From Pseudogymnoascus destructans (lineage: Eukaryota > Ascomycota > Leotiomycetes > Thelebolales > Thelebolaceae), in NCBI RefSeq assembly GCF_001641265.1, contig NW_020167521.1:992001-1056000 (forward strand): a stretch of 64,000 nucleotides of DNA, written 5' to 3'. Positions 46,560 through 57,900 of the stretch are shown one piece after another. A model generated the notes under the pieces. That model made no database searches. It had not been told where the DNA came from and saw only the letters and a program-made list of their open reading frames with translations. Numbering within the stretch: position 1 is the stretch's first letter; every line of letters begins with the position of its first letter. Made by a program: the position numbers and the translations under genes.

Positions 46560-49500
46560 ATGGCGACCCAACAGATACCCCAAATCCCTCCCCGCCCGAC
46601 GCGAGGCCAAGCCCAGAAGCCAGCTTCCACGAACAGCGGCAGCACACTGGGCAGCGACATCCCCAAGATCCCACCTCGACCTACCAACCGCCGCGCTGAC
46701 CGATCCGTATCCCCAATGCGAGACAGCTACGCACCCTCGCCTCTCAACGAGCTAGACTTCGTCGCCAGCGGCAAAACCGCATCACATCTGAGGGAGAATG
46801 GTCATACCTCTGCGTCAGATGCGCCTCCCAGGCCGTCGAGCGTAACACACATGCCCTCAGTTGGACAAGAGGGCATGGAGTATGCGGAAATCTGCACACC
46901 AGATGCCGTAGATTCGCCCGGAGCGCCCAATAAAACAAGGAATATTGCGGAGGATTTGAAGCTCTATGCTCCTAGGCCATCGCTTCCTGGGTCCAGCGCA
47001 AAGGACCAAATCAACACTGTTACAAGGACCGACTCGTCACAAGCTGCGGCCTTTGGTCTCGGAAAGCCGAGGAGTCAAGAGCGAGTTTCCGTTGATGACA
47101 GGGACCCGGAGAGACACTCGTTGAGAACGAAAGACAGCTTTGCTAGCTCAAGATCGACTGGGCTGGAACGCCCAACTTCCTCGGCGGATAACGAAGACCA
47201 GCCCGACGGCCCTGACGTAGGACACAGAGTGCCTATGTACCCCAACGCTGGCATGGTGCAGGCTCCTTCTACTTCGCCACAGTCCCCGTACCAACCAGGT
47301 ATTGGATTCCACAATGACGGATCTAGGCCACGCCACCAACGTCAAAAGAGCGGCCGTGGCTTCGAGGGCCCGCCTGGTAGCTATGGAATGCATGGGCATG
47401 GGATTATCTCCAAGGATAAATTCGAACAAGCATACTATGAGAAGCATCCTGAGCTGTGGAAGAAAGAGCTTAGTGCATACGGCGAGGAGAGAAATAACTG
47501 GGCTATGAGCAGCGAGGATTTGAATAAAATTGTTAGGGATACCGGAAATAGAGGTTCAGGACTGGGTACGCATTCTTCATTATTTTTACCAAGATATCGG
47601 TAGCTAACACTTCTAACTAGACTCACCAGCTCTCATTGGTACCCCGACAGAGCAAATCGGCTATGTCGCCACAGACGAATATATCTCACGGATGGCTTCA
47701 CCAAGGCTTTCATCTGATATCTCGCCATTGAAAAAGGAGAGCTCCACTTCCGTCGACAAGGCTGAATCAGCTGAAAGCCTGGGACGTACAGCCCAAAAAG
47801 CCTCTGAGACGAGCCTTGCGAGCGAAAACGACGACGACACTGTTGTGCACGTTCAAGAACCAAACCGTCGGATTAGTAGGATCTACGGAGGCGAGAAGCA
47901 CGCAGAGTCTACGGAAAACCTTGGGCCTACAGGCGGTAACGCCCCTGGTGCGGGCGGTTTCATCACGGAGAGCGGTTATGGCGTCCCCATTTTGGCTTCG
48001 GACGAGGTGGCTAAAACACCGCTCGGGCATGAGCTCCAGCCGGCAGTTTCACCACTACAAGACAGCAATTACGATGATGAGCGGTCCTATTTCAGAAGCA
48101 GACAAGGCAGTGGCTTGTCTCCCAGTGGCAGTAGGCCGACAAGTCGCCATAGAAGCAGTCAGGACATCCCGAGTATATCTCAACAAGGAGAATTTGATAA
48201 TCCTCGCTCACCACCCCTTGAGGATGTTCAGGAGTATGAACCATTGTTTCCTGAGGATGATAAGAGCAAACAACCACCAGTTAAGCCACTGACGGAGGCT
48301 GATAAGCTTAAATCTCGCCCAGAGCTGAAGAGCCGCCATTTCCCGTCCCAAGACGTCTGGGAGGATACCCCAGAATCTCATATGCAAACCGCCACTGTTT
48401 CCACGCCGCAATTGCCAGAAGGGCCCGAAGACGCCAAAGCCACCGGAGAAACCCTGGAAGTTCGCAAGGGCGAGACGCCTGAACAAGCGTTTGCGCGTCG
48501 ACAGGAGGAGTTGGCCGATATGGAATTCAGCAAGAAAGAGACTGAGAGCTTCTTAAAGAAGCAGCCTTGGGAACAAAATGCATCGATCGCCGCTGAGGGG
48601 TTAAAGCAGCAGCGATTCCCGAGTAGAGATATTTGGGAAGACTCACCCGATTCGTTGCTACTTCAGACGACTGTGTCGGGGCCACAGAGCGAGGATGTGA
48701 CTTCGCCTGTGGATCAGCCTGCGGGTGATGCTGCTGGTTTTGAAGAGAAACAGGTGCCCGCGACTACCAGCATTGCAGCGGCGCTGAAGCCATCCATTCC
48801 GCCTCGCCCGATGAGGAAACTGTCTGATCAGAAGCCGGATTTGAAGGCAGAGACTGCCGCGACTGATACAACAAAGTCTCCAAATACTTCACCAATTTTG
48901 AAGGCGAAACCTGCCATTCCCGAGCGCTCTAAACCAGTGATACCAAGCCGGCCAGTCAAGAAAGCCTCTGGAGACTCCGCCGAGGGCGCGCCGCTCACCA
49001 CAGTAACATCGGGGGGATCCGCAAAGTCAAATAACTCCGCCAGCTCGCAGACCGGTGCGGCTGCAGCCTCGAAGCCGAAGCCCCCCGTGCCATCGCGGCC
49101 GGTGGGAAGCAAGATTGCAGTGCTCCAAGGCGGGTTCTTGTCGGATCTAAATAAGCGTCTGAAGCTCGGGCCGCAGGCGCCGAAGAAGGAAGAGGAGAAG
49201 GAGGAAGTGGCGGAGGAGAAGGAGAAGGTGCCGCTTGCTGATGCGAGAAAGGGGAGGGCTAGAGGGCCGGCTAGGAGGGCTCCTGCTAGGGCTGCGGTGG
49301 CGAAGGTGGTGGAGCCGACGCCGACGGGGGGGAAGAAGTTGGTGGTTTCGGTGTCGTCGGTGTGGGAGATTAGCCCTGAGGATGGGGATTTAATTTTCAG
49401 CTCTGAGCGGGAGGAGTTGAAGAAGGCTGAGGAAGCGAAGAAAGCCGAGGAAGTGAAGAAGACTGAGGGGAAGAAAGTCGAGGCTGAGGCTGCGGCGGTT

Positions 49501-49965
49501 GCCACCGAAGACAAGAAGGGTGAAGCTTCTGAGCCCGAGGAGGAGGTTAAGAAATCTGAGGATACGATCGTTACGACTGACAAGAATGTCGACGCCACCG
49601 AGCCTGAAGAAGAGGACAAGAAGACGGAGACTTCCCCTATTACTACAGCCATTGGTGCCCCTCTGCTAACCGTAAAGGAGGTTGTGGCAGAGACCGCGGC
49701 TGCTACATCTAAGGAAGTCAAGAAGGTCGTTGGAATCAGTGAATCCCCGGAAGCGGATGCTGAGGTCGAGGAATCCACTGTTGCTGATACGAGTGGTGAC
49801 AAGGAGGTTAAAGATGAAGTCAAAGACCTGGGTGATGAGGATGCAACTTCTTCGTTGCCTGTCAAGCCGTCGGAAAGTGAGAGTGTCAGCAAACCTGAAG
49901 AGGAGAAGGAGGAAGATGAGAAAATAAAGGAGAGTGGGAAGGCTGTGGAGAGTAAGGAAGAGTAG
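46560..49965 (+). CDS. AIM21: AIM21-like actin regulatory protein
   Basis: Join 46560-47565 and 47621-49965, giving 1,116 residues. The N-terminus holds repeated Pro-rich motifs (IPPRPTRGQ, IPPRPTNRRADRSVSPMRDS) that suit SH3 binding. The middle has two repeats of an FPS-x-D-x-WEDxP motif (FPSQDVWEDTPESHMQTATV and FPSRDIWEDSPDSLLLQTTV). The C-terminal part has further IPPRP/VPSRP motifs, a GGFLSDLNKRLKLG segment and a basic stretch resembling a capping-protein-interacting motif near 49230-49285, followed by a long Lys/Glu/Ala-rich tail. In yeast Aim21 acts with Tda2 at actin patches to limit barbed-end assembly. The protein is mostly disordered, so homology rests on these short motifs. Confidence 0.85.
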
Positions 49966-50391
49966 ATGGCTGAACTGGGGTATATCCTTGAGTAGAAGCA
50001 TCGTGGGTTTGGGGTCGGGACTATTTAATGCAGACACAGGCAGCATGTTATATATACGAGTGTGTCAAGGTCAAACTGTAGTAATAGGAGTTTGGTTTGT
50101 TTTGTGAGCATGATAATTCATACATTTTGGGTATGAGGGGAAGCATTCTCCAGTAGCAAATTATAAATACTTGTTATTGGGTCTAGGACCTTGTTCACTA
50201 TATATCTCGTTCTAAATCGGGAACTATAATGTCATTGCTCTGCATTCCACACTAACAACGTATTTAACAATGCCATATACTCTTCATGCAGCCGCCCAAA
50301 CGCCCCAAAACCACCCGCACAAACTCCTCAAAGGCGCCCATATTTCAAATACTCGTACACAGCACTCCTGACCAAAGGCACCCAGGTGCCC
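49966..50391. other. Convergent 3' flanks of AIM21-like gene and RNH202
   Basis: These 426 bp are AT-rich 3' flanks of convergent genes with no other feature seen. Confidence 0.5.
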
Positions 50392-51768
50392 TCAGGTCTT
50401 CTTGTTGAAGAAATCGCTCATCTTTTTCATACCGCTCACATTCACCTTCTTGAGGTCTCTCACGCCTCTACTCTCATTCTTCTTCGCCAGCTTCTCCTCC
50501 TCATCCTTCCTCCGCTTCTTCTCCGCCCTAGTCTCGCCCGTTTCCTCGTCCTCGAAACCTCTCTTCCTGGAGAAGTCGTTCATGGACCGCGACGCGAGAG
50601 CGTCGGCGCGTAGCTTTGCTAGGTGCGCAAGGTGAGCGTCTAGGGGGGTGAAGTCTCGAAAAGACGATGCTTGGTCGGGGGAGGGGGTGTTGAACTTGGA
50701 AGCGAGTGAGGTGCTGAGTGCGGCTGGTATGTAGGAGGAGCAGAGGTACTGGAAGGCGGTGCGGAGGCGGAGGAGGTGCGGCACACCTTCAGGGGCCACG
50801 ATTGGTGGTTTGGCATCTGGCGAAGGCGTCGTCAGGGCGGTGGATGCCTCAGATACTGGGGTTGCAGAGCTTTCTGTAGCCGAACTTGGTGTTTGCGACT
50901 CGGCGCTCTCGGTCTTAGGAGTCGCGCTGCTGTTCGCGTCCGCAAGTTCAAGTTCCTCATCTGGGCAGTCCTCCCCGCGCGTTATGGAGAGGAGAGGGAC
51001 TGCTAGTGCTTTGCTCACTAGCAAGTCTTCCATGCTTGCCGGAAGCCCCTTTTCAATTACTGCCGCGCATTTCTCGGCTAAGATGGCGATGAGTTTAGGT
51101 TCAGAGAGGCGGTACATGGTCTCGCCGGCGTCGACCGTGTCGCAAACAGCGCCTAGGCGATCTGTGAACTTGCTGCGCAAAGAGTCTTGGCCAAGAAGTG
51201 ACTTGAGGTGGGGCGAGGTGGAGGAGAGGACGTCGAGATAGTCGTCTGCTTCGAGGAAGAGGCGCTTAGGTTCTTCTCGGGGCTTGGAAGACTTGCCAGC
51301 GAGGGCAGGGAGGAGGAGGAATAACGGGTCTATGGGCGTGGCGAGGAAGAGGTCGGCGGAGGAGGTGATATAGCCTTCTGACGGTGTATATTCGTTTCCT
51401 TCGTCTTTCTCAGCGGCCTTGTTTTCCCCATTGCCCGTGGTTTGAGAACCTTCATTGGCGCATTCCTCCTCGTTAGGAGCGAGCAGCCAACTTCGAGGTT
51501 GGGATTTCGGGGCGGCAATTTTTGTGAACTCAAAGAACCCCTTTTCAGGGCAGATAAAGTATCGTGTCGGTTCGGAAGTTCTGGGATGGGCTAATGTAGC
51601 AATTCGAGCTGTAGGGCTGGTGTCCTTGGGGAGGACGAAGAGTTTGGGCGGGTTCTTGGAGTCGGGTCGTACTGGCTTCTTCTGTGTGGTCGCGGATGTT
51701 GCGCCGGGCCCAGTATTGGGTGCTGGCCCCTTCGCCTTTGCTTTTGATCTGGTCGTACTGGGCGCCAT
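50392..51768 (-). CDS. RNH202: Ribonuclease H2 subunit B (Rnh202)
   Basis: This is a single-exon frame of 458 residues. The sequence KLFVLPKDTSPTARIATLAH, then GYITSSADLFLATPIDPLFL, LLPAL, LEADDYLDVLSST, LCDT-type helices and EPKLIAILAEKCAAVIEKGL follow the RNase H2 subunit B triple-barrel and helical regions. The C-terminal GMKKMSDFFNKKT resembles a PCNA-interacting (PIP) peptide, as in human RNASEH2B. The subunit pairs with Rnh203 to support catalytic Rnh201 in removing ribonucleotides from DNA. A Ser/Ala/Thr-rich insert lies near residues 280-330. It is divergent from MCM10 across a 542-bp region containing cell-cycle-type sites. Confidence 0.9.
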   Translation of the reverse strand: MAPSTTRSKAKAKGPAPNTGPGATSATTQKKPVRPDSKNPPKLFVLPKDTSPTARIATLAHPRTSEPTRYFICPEKGFFEFTKIAAPKSQPRSWLLAPNEEECANEGSQTTGNGENKAAEKDEGNEYTPSEGYITSSADLFLATPIDPLFLLLPALAGKSSKPREEPKRLFLEADDYLDVLSSTSPHLKSLLGQDSLRSKFTDRLGAVCDTVDAGETMYRLSEPKLIAILAEKCAAVIEKGLPASMEDLLVSKALAVPLLSITRGEDCPDEELELADANSSATPKTESAESQTPSSATESSATPVSEASTALTTPSPDAKPPIVAPEGVPHLLRLRTAFQYLCSSYIPAALSTSLASKFNTPSPDQASSFRDFTPLDAHLAHLAKLRADALASRSMNDFSRKRGFEDEETGETRAEKKRRKDEEEKLAKKNESRGVRDLKKVNVSGMKKMSDFFNKKT

Positions 51769-52310
51769 TGCCTCTGTCGCTCAACAATGGGTGCTGTAGG
51801 TTCTGTTGATGCCGAAGTCTCGAACAGCCGTTCTCGTTGATACATGCCGATAACGATAAGAGACGCGACTCAAACGCGTCAATTCCCGCGCAACTTTCGC
51901 GACCCCCAAGAAGGAACGAAGAACAACAGCAAATTACAAGTTGAAACCCGCCGTTGACGAACCGCTGGCGGGATATAATATTTACTTCGCAGAGGTCCGG
52001 AGTTGTCCAAGCTACATCCGTATTTTATATTTTGAGTGTATTTTTTGGAGCAGAGTTTATACAACTTTCAGCATCACTTGAATGACAATTGATTTTTATT
52101 ATACCCCGATCCCTGCGTAACAAAAACAACAACACCCCATTAGCATGGTGCGACCCCTCAGTGATCCGAATATACATTGATGGAGGGAAGGATTCGGCGA
52201 TATGTCTCAACGTATGGCTCTCTGTTCCCATCCCGGCGGCGGGAATTATTTACATGTACTAATACCTACCAGCAACGGCGGATATACCACATTGGCCGCC
52301 GAGGTCTCCA
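51769..52310. promoter_or_regulatory. Shared divergent promoter of RNH202 and MCM10
   Basis: These 542 bp separate two replication-linked genes. Between 51862 and 51901 there are a GACGCGAC half-site, the MluI cell-cycle box ACGCGT (51874-51879), TTCCCGCG (51883-51890) and TTTCGCG (51895-51901). Together they resemble MBF/E2F-type G1/S promoter elements. They lie about 95-135 bp upstream of the RNH202 start. Confidence 0.55.
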
Positions 52311-54644
52311 ATGGATGCGCTCAAGAGCACCCCAGGTGGGCGAGAACGCCTTCGCCGGCTTGGGGAACGAACATCACCTTCGCCGTCCCCTTCGAAACGA
52401 GATAAACAAACTCCTTCACGAAACCGACAATATGGCGCAGCAGCCCTTGCGACGGCGTCAGGTGACTTAAACGACAGCGACGACGAAGAGGAGGACGAGG
52501 AGACGTTGCAGCTGAAATTGCAAGAGATACAAGCGCGACTAAAGCTTAAGAAACTACAGAAAGCGAAAGCTGGGGGTGGGGATGCCATCGTGGCGGCTAT
52601 ACCGAGGTCTGGGACGGTTCCTAATTTACGAGCGAATTCCTCAGCAGCAGTCCACGGACGATCGAATATATCTGGACTCCGTGAAGAGAGGAAGGAGAGG
52701 GCCAGGTCTCAAGCTAGCATCCATGTGCCGGTATCGCCGGTCCGAAAACTCCAAGCACCGGAGCCTACAAGGTCGCCTAGTAGGGTGCTTCTGGGAATCG
52801 ACAAAGGGCTTAGAGGCTGCGATGTATCCTTGAAGAGGCCGCCGCCTAGTCTCCGCAAACCGGCGGATGCGTTAATGGAGAATGTAAAGCGTGCTGGTGG
52901 CTATTTACGGGGATCCAAGTCACCTATGGCCAACCAAGATCCGTTTGCTCCGGTGCCTTCAACGTCGCAATCTCAGAGCAGGCCTGCCACTTCCTTCAGT
53001 GAGCGTATGGCCAAAGTTAGAGATCAAGAAACCACACAAAAAGAAACAGATGCAAGGCTCAAGAGGCTCCGGAGTAGGGCCTTTGATATCGATGCGAGGC
53101 AAATGGAAGACTTTAAGTCTGCCGCAGTTCCGTTGCCAGAAGTACGACCACAAGTGCCAGAGTTTAGCAGAGACCAAGTGTTGAACGGGTTGCAAGGCCC
53201 TGGCGGTGGCACATTACACAAAAGTAAAAGCACAGGCTACCTGAATTCGGCGTCAAGGAATGTTGGTGGATCGACCGCTTCGACACTTGCACAGTCCACA
53301 GACTCTCAGCCTTCTTCTCAACTTGGGCCTAAATCTTCTGCCTCGTCAATCCAGTCTATACCCAGCGGCTCACAAACCGATCCGGTTGAATTTGAGTCAT
53401 TTTCCTCCCTCCACTTGTCAAAACGGATCATTCCCCATAACGTCGTTTCTCGAACGTTAGCGGGCAAGAAAATATTTACACTTCCTGATCTCCTTCGAGA
53501 GGTCAAAGCGCCAGATTTTCGATTGCCTGAGATAGAGGAAGACATTGTCGTTCTCGCCGTCCTTGCTTCGAAATCCGATCCCAAGCCTCAGAAAAATGGA
53601 GCTACCAAAGGCCAGAAATTCATGATCCAGTGTCTCTGCGATCTGAAGTGGGAGGTGGATCTGTTCCTCTTTGATACAGGCTTCCAAAAATACTGGAAAC
53701 TCACCACGGGTACAGTGGTCGCCATCCTCAACCCGACCATCATGAAGCCCGTGAAGACAGACACAGGACGGTTTAGTCTGGTCATCAACTCGAGTGACGA
53801 CACAATCTTAGAAATTGGCACAGCACGAGATCTGGGATACTGCAAGTCGATCAAGAAAGACGGCAATGCTTGCAGCACCTGGGTTGACAAACGTCGCACA
53901 GAGTACTGCGAATATCATGTTAATGAAACTCTCAAAAGGACTAAAGCCTCCCGAATGGAGGTGAGCACCATGGATTTCGACTCTAAAGCTGGTAAGAGGG
54001 GTGGTCGCCGCAATAACGACATATATAATCACGCAGAACGTCGATCGGAGCTGCTGAAGAAAAACCAAGGTGTTGCATATGATAGAGGTACTCAGTCAAC
54101 AATGTATGTACATAGGGGAGACGTTCGTTTCGAAGGAGAAGCCGGGGAGAAAATGCAAAAAGCACAGAGAATGAGGCAAAGATTGGCAGAGAAGGAGAAG
54201 GAGCGTGATTTGCAAAGGCAATTGGCAGATTTGGGCGGCGGGTTAGGCGCAGAGTATATGCGTGTTGGATCCGGCTCCCAGCAATCGCAACGGCAGGAGA
54301 GCGAAGCTGATCTGTGGCAGCCAGAGGCTCGCCCTGACGCGAAACAGCTTGGGCTTCTAGGCGGGAAGGCTAGCGACATGAGTCTCGGCCCGGTAAAGCG
54401 GAAGAGGACAGGGATTGATTCTACAAGTTCTAGTGCCCCAGCAATGGGGTGGGGAGGGCATCTTACGAAAGAGCTGGGACGGATGAAGGATGGGGAGAGA
54501 TTGCAGCCTGTGAAGAAGAAGACGCGTTTTGTTACTGCGAAGGGGATCAGGGAAGCTGGGAGGGAGAGCTTTGGTGGCGATGCGGCGAAAGTTCTGTTCG
54601 ATGATAATGATGACGACGATGATGATCTCGAAATTATCAAGTAG
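52311..54644 (+). CDS. MCM10: DNA replication factor MCM10
   Basis: This is a single-exon frame of 777 residues. An acidic and coiled N-terminal region (DDEEEDEETLQLKLQEIQAR) leads to the conserved core: an OB-fold beginning near FSSLHLSKRIIPHNVVSRTL and running through DIVVLAVLASKSDPKPQKNG and YWKLTTGTVVAILNPTIMKP. The CCCH zinc finger follows, DLGYCKSIKKDGNACSTWVD then YCEYHV (Cys, Cys, Cys, His). Mcm10 binds single-stranded DNA and the Mcm2-7 helicase and is needed to activate the CMG helicase at origins. The C-terminal region is basic and ends in an Asp-rich tail. Start: the first ATG in the frame. Confidence 0.95.
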   Translation: MDALKSTPGGRERLRRLGERTSPSPSPSKRDKQTPSRNRQYGAAALATASGDLNDSDDEEEDEETLQLKLQEIQARLKLKKLQKAKAGGGDAIVAAIPRSGTVPNLRANSSAAVHGRSNISGLREERKERARSQASIHVPVSPVRKLQAPEPTRSPSRVLLGIDKGLRGCDVSLKRPPPSLRKPADALMENVKRAGGYLRGSKSPMANQDPFAPVPSTSQSQSRPATSFSERMAKVRDQETTQKETDARLKRLRSRAFDIDARQMEDFKSAAVPLPEVRPQVPEFSRDQVLNGLQGPGGGTLHKSKSTGYLNSASRNVGGSTASTLAQSTDSQPSSQLGPKSSASSIQSIPSGSQTDPVEFESFSSLHLSKRIIPHNVVSRTLAGKKIFTLPDLLREVKAPDFRLPEIEEDIVVLAVLASKSDPKPQKNGATKGQKFMIQCLCDLKWEVDLFLFDTGFQKYWKLTTGTVVAILNPTIMKPVKTDTGRFSLVINSSDDTILEIGTARDLGYCKSIKKDGNACSTWVDKRRTEYCEYHVNETLKRTKASRMEVSTMDFDSKAGKRGGRRNNDIYNHAERRSELLKKNQGVAYDRGTQSTMYVHRGDVRFEGEAGEKMQKAQRMRQRLAEKEKERDLQRQLADLGGGLGAEYMRVGSGSQQSQRQESEADLWQPEARPDAKQLGLLGGKASDMSLGPVKRKRTGIDSTSSSAPAMGWGGHLTKELGRMKDGERLQPVKKKTRFVTAKGIREAGRESFGGDAAKVLFDDNDDDDDDLEIIK

Positions 54645-54992
54645 CGAGCGTTGTGCTTGAGTTAGATAGAAATTCTAATCGAGGAAACTCTTTCTTGATT
54701 GTCCGCGTGCGGCTTCAAATAACTGCCCCTGAATCAAAACCCTCTGGTCTTATATGCTCATCGACTTGAATTTGTGATTAATGCTCGTCAACTGTTCTAA
54801 TTGATTCTAGTTGGCGAGGTACAATAAACCAACACTTTCAGTTGGTGACATACAGCGGCTTGATAAAATAAATGATTCATAAAGCTCCTTTATAGCGCGA
54901 TAGCTAGCTTACTCCACAAGATTGGAACATGGTTTATGTGTTAGCAATATAGCAAAGAGATGTGCAGCTTATCAACAATACAGAGCTTGAGT
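54645..54992. other. Convergent 3' flanks of MCM10 and MSH5
   Basis: These 348 bp are AT-rich, with no feature beyond probable polyadenylation regions. Confidence 0.5.
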
Positions 54993-57900
54993 TCAAGCTC
55001 TCGCCAATATGTCGTGAAGCATTTCCTTAATATCAGGAGCCACCGTGCCCCGTTCACCATTCTGATAATGCATATCTTGCGCCAAGAATCTCCTCGCCAT
55101 CTGCTCCGCCTCCTCCAAACTGGCCGCCTCTTTTTGTGAAATTTTCGCACAGGCGGCTACCAGATCCTCCCCCTTGCTCGACAGGATAATCAGTTCCTCC
55201 GCTCTCTCAACAATCGCGGGATCGACCCCATTCATCGCAGCGCAGTAAGTCCCAAAGCTCGACATGCTTTTACCAGATTTATAGTTGTACAGATATGTGA
55301 CCTGGTCCTCAACGCTCTCGCTCTCAGCGTCGACACGTACTTCCATGTGCCCGAATTCTAGCTCTGGACGATCCTGCAGTGCACCACCTGCGAAGATCTC
55401 GTGGAAGTGTGTGGCACCGAGGACTTTGGGTCGGTTAACCCCTAGGCTGAGAAAGCATTCAAAGACACCACAGGCAAGGCCAGCTCCATCAGAAGAGTTC
55501 GTCCCTTTCCCAAACTCATCGATGACAATGAGACTGCGGTGTGTAGCCAAGGTGGTGGCCAGGGCAATCTGCTGCAGGTCGATCATAAAGGCGCTCTGGG
55601 CGCGGGAAATGCTTTCGCGCGTGGCAATTCGAGTTAGTATTTTGTCAGTTAGGCCAATGGTGGCACTGTCTGCCGGGACAAAGCTTCCAATGTGCGCCAT
55701 GTAAACGATGAGTGCAATTTGCTTGAGATAAACGCTTTTGCCAGAGTAGTTTGGCCCAGTCATCAAGAGGAGGCTTGGGCCCTTTGGTTGGTTATTATGT
55801 GTAGACATCGCTTCCTCACCATCATCTTTGCCACTACCTCCCTGGAGAAAGACATTATTGGCCACATATGAAGGTACTGTCAGCTCCTGCAAAAGATGCC
55901 GGCCACCAGTAATATCTATTACGTTGTCGTTTGTCATCTGTGGAGGCAGAAGGTTGTGCTTTCGGGCTCCTTGTGCGAGGGCAACAAGACAGTCGAGGTC
56001 TCCTATAATGTCTGATGTGTCTTTGAGAACTTTCTCATGTTTGAGTACTCCTACTGCAAGTTCATGAATAATTTCAATCTCCCTGTCTGTGTCTTGTGTT
56101 AGCCATTCCCCATTTATTGGTATTTCAGCTGTCACTTACCACAGATCATGCCATACATGTCACCAAAATGATTATCTATCTCTTTCATTTGGCGGTTCTT
56201 GTAGTATCCCATGTCCTCAGTGCAGAACGATAGATTCCAGGCGTCGTCATCCAGTCCCTGGCCCTCATAGTTACCCCTGCCAGTTTCGGGATCGAGAGTA
56301 ACCACTGTGAGAAACCCGAGTTGGGGAAAGAATATGCAGTTTTGGACATACTGAGCAGCCCATTCAGGTAACTCAGCAACCAATTTTGCCGCCATTTGGC
56401 TCAAGAAATCTTCGAGCCCATCATACGTCCTCTTTAGGTTGTCCAGATCTGAGTCCACGCCTTGCATCACGATAGTGCGATGGTGTAGATCTGATTCTGC
56501 AAAATCTACAGTTTGGGTGATGAGCTCACCAACAACATGTAGCTCGGCTGGCAGCAACTCTTTCAGAACCTAATGGGGTAGTAAGAATATAGGACAGAAT
56601 TAGAAATAAAAACTGGAGTATTTACCTTGCCTACAATTGCCAGCTTGTCCCCGTCTTCAATGCTCCGAATTGCATCTACAACTTTCAACGAATGAAAGGT
56701 AAACTGCTGCAGGCTTCCCCATATGCCCTGTTTTATTGCTCCGCCTTTGCTAGCTGAGGCACCGACCCCTTTCATGAGGTGAATCAGCACAGTACGAATA
56801 TTCTTGATTCGTTTGAGGCTCTGGGTAATGATATTCAAGGCGTCCGCATTGCCAGGTCTGAGGAGGATGGCAATCGTATTGTGGCGTTCCTGTATCAAAT
56901 TCAAATCTAGGCTTGGTCTGAGGAAAACTTGTCGGAGCTTGTGTTTGCCTTGGGGAGTATGAGCCAGTTGGTGGAAGAGGCCATACACAGACAAGCTCTC
57001 TTTGACCCCTGAGTTGGATTTGGTAGGTCCTTGCATGTGTATATTTGGGTGAAATTCAGACTGGAGAATCTGTAGCGAGTTGAGGGTATCGGCATTGATG
57101 AACATCATGTCTGCCAGGCTGAACATCTCAATCGTGCTAACATTGAATGCTATCAGGGCCTCCTGGTCCCCTGGTAAATATTCAGTCGTTCTGCGTCTCG
57201 AAAGATAGCTCAATACTGCGCCCGCACACCCAATCTGTAATGACGTTAGATATTTATTTGCCATTAAAATAAGACTCTACTGCACCCACCGAAACACGGC
57301 TCTCAAGGTCAATGCACCCAGCAAGTCCGAGAAGTCGTCCTTGATAACCCGCAGCTTCATACTCTTCGGGATCTTGCATATATCCCATGTTTCCCATAAG
57401 CTCGTCACCTGGTGTGGAGAACTGCATGCGCGGGCCATTGCTACCGCTGAGGTCGCAATTCACCAGTTTGCTCTTTGCGGGTTCGTACTGAAACTCAGCT
57501 GACGGTCTCGAATCAAGAACATATGCACCGAAAATTGCATCTTATAACAGTTAGTTTGCTATTCGAATTGAGTTAAGCTATATTGAGCATACCAGGATTA
57601 TCACCGCGACTTGCATCCTTCATGAGATGGTCTTCGAGGGCGTCGTCTGACTTGGTACTAATAAGAACGACAGTGGGTGAAGCATGTAGCTTCAGAGTAT
57701 CAACAATATCCAGGCCAGATAGTTTTATGTCCTCCGTAAGGAACAACTTCTCCTCCCTTGCAATGTAATATGCACACCCCAGCGTACCCCGATCTCTCAT
57801 GTCAATCGCCATTATGATCTCGTTCAACGCATCGGCATCCTCTCGATCCTGTACTTCTGCTTCACTCTCAATCTCAGCAATATGGTTACTGGTTCGTGAG

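Noticed and set aside
48828..49892. 354-residue minus-strand frame made mostly of Ser, Thr and Val
   Set aside because: It is antisense to the Glu/Lys/Ala-rich tail of the AIM21-like gene, and the composition is a mirror of that bias.
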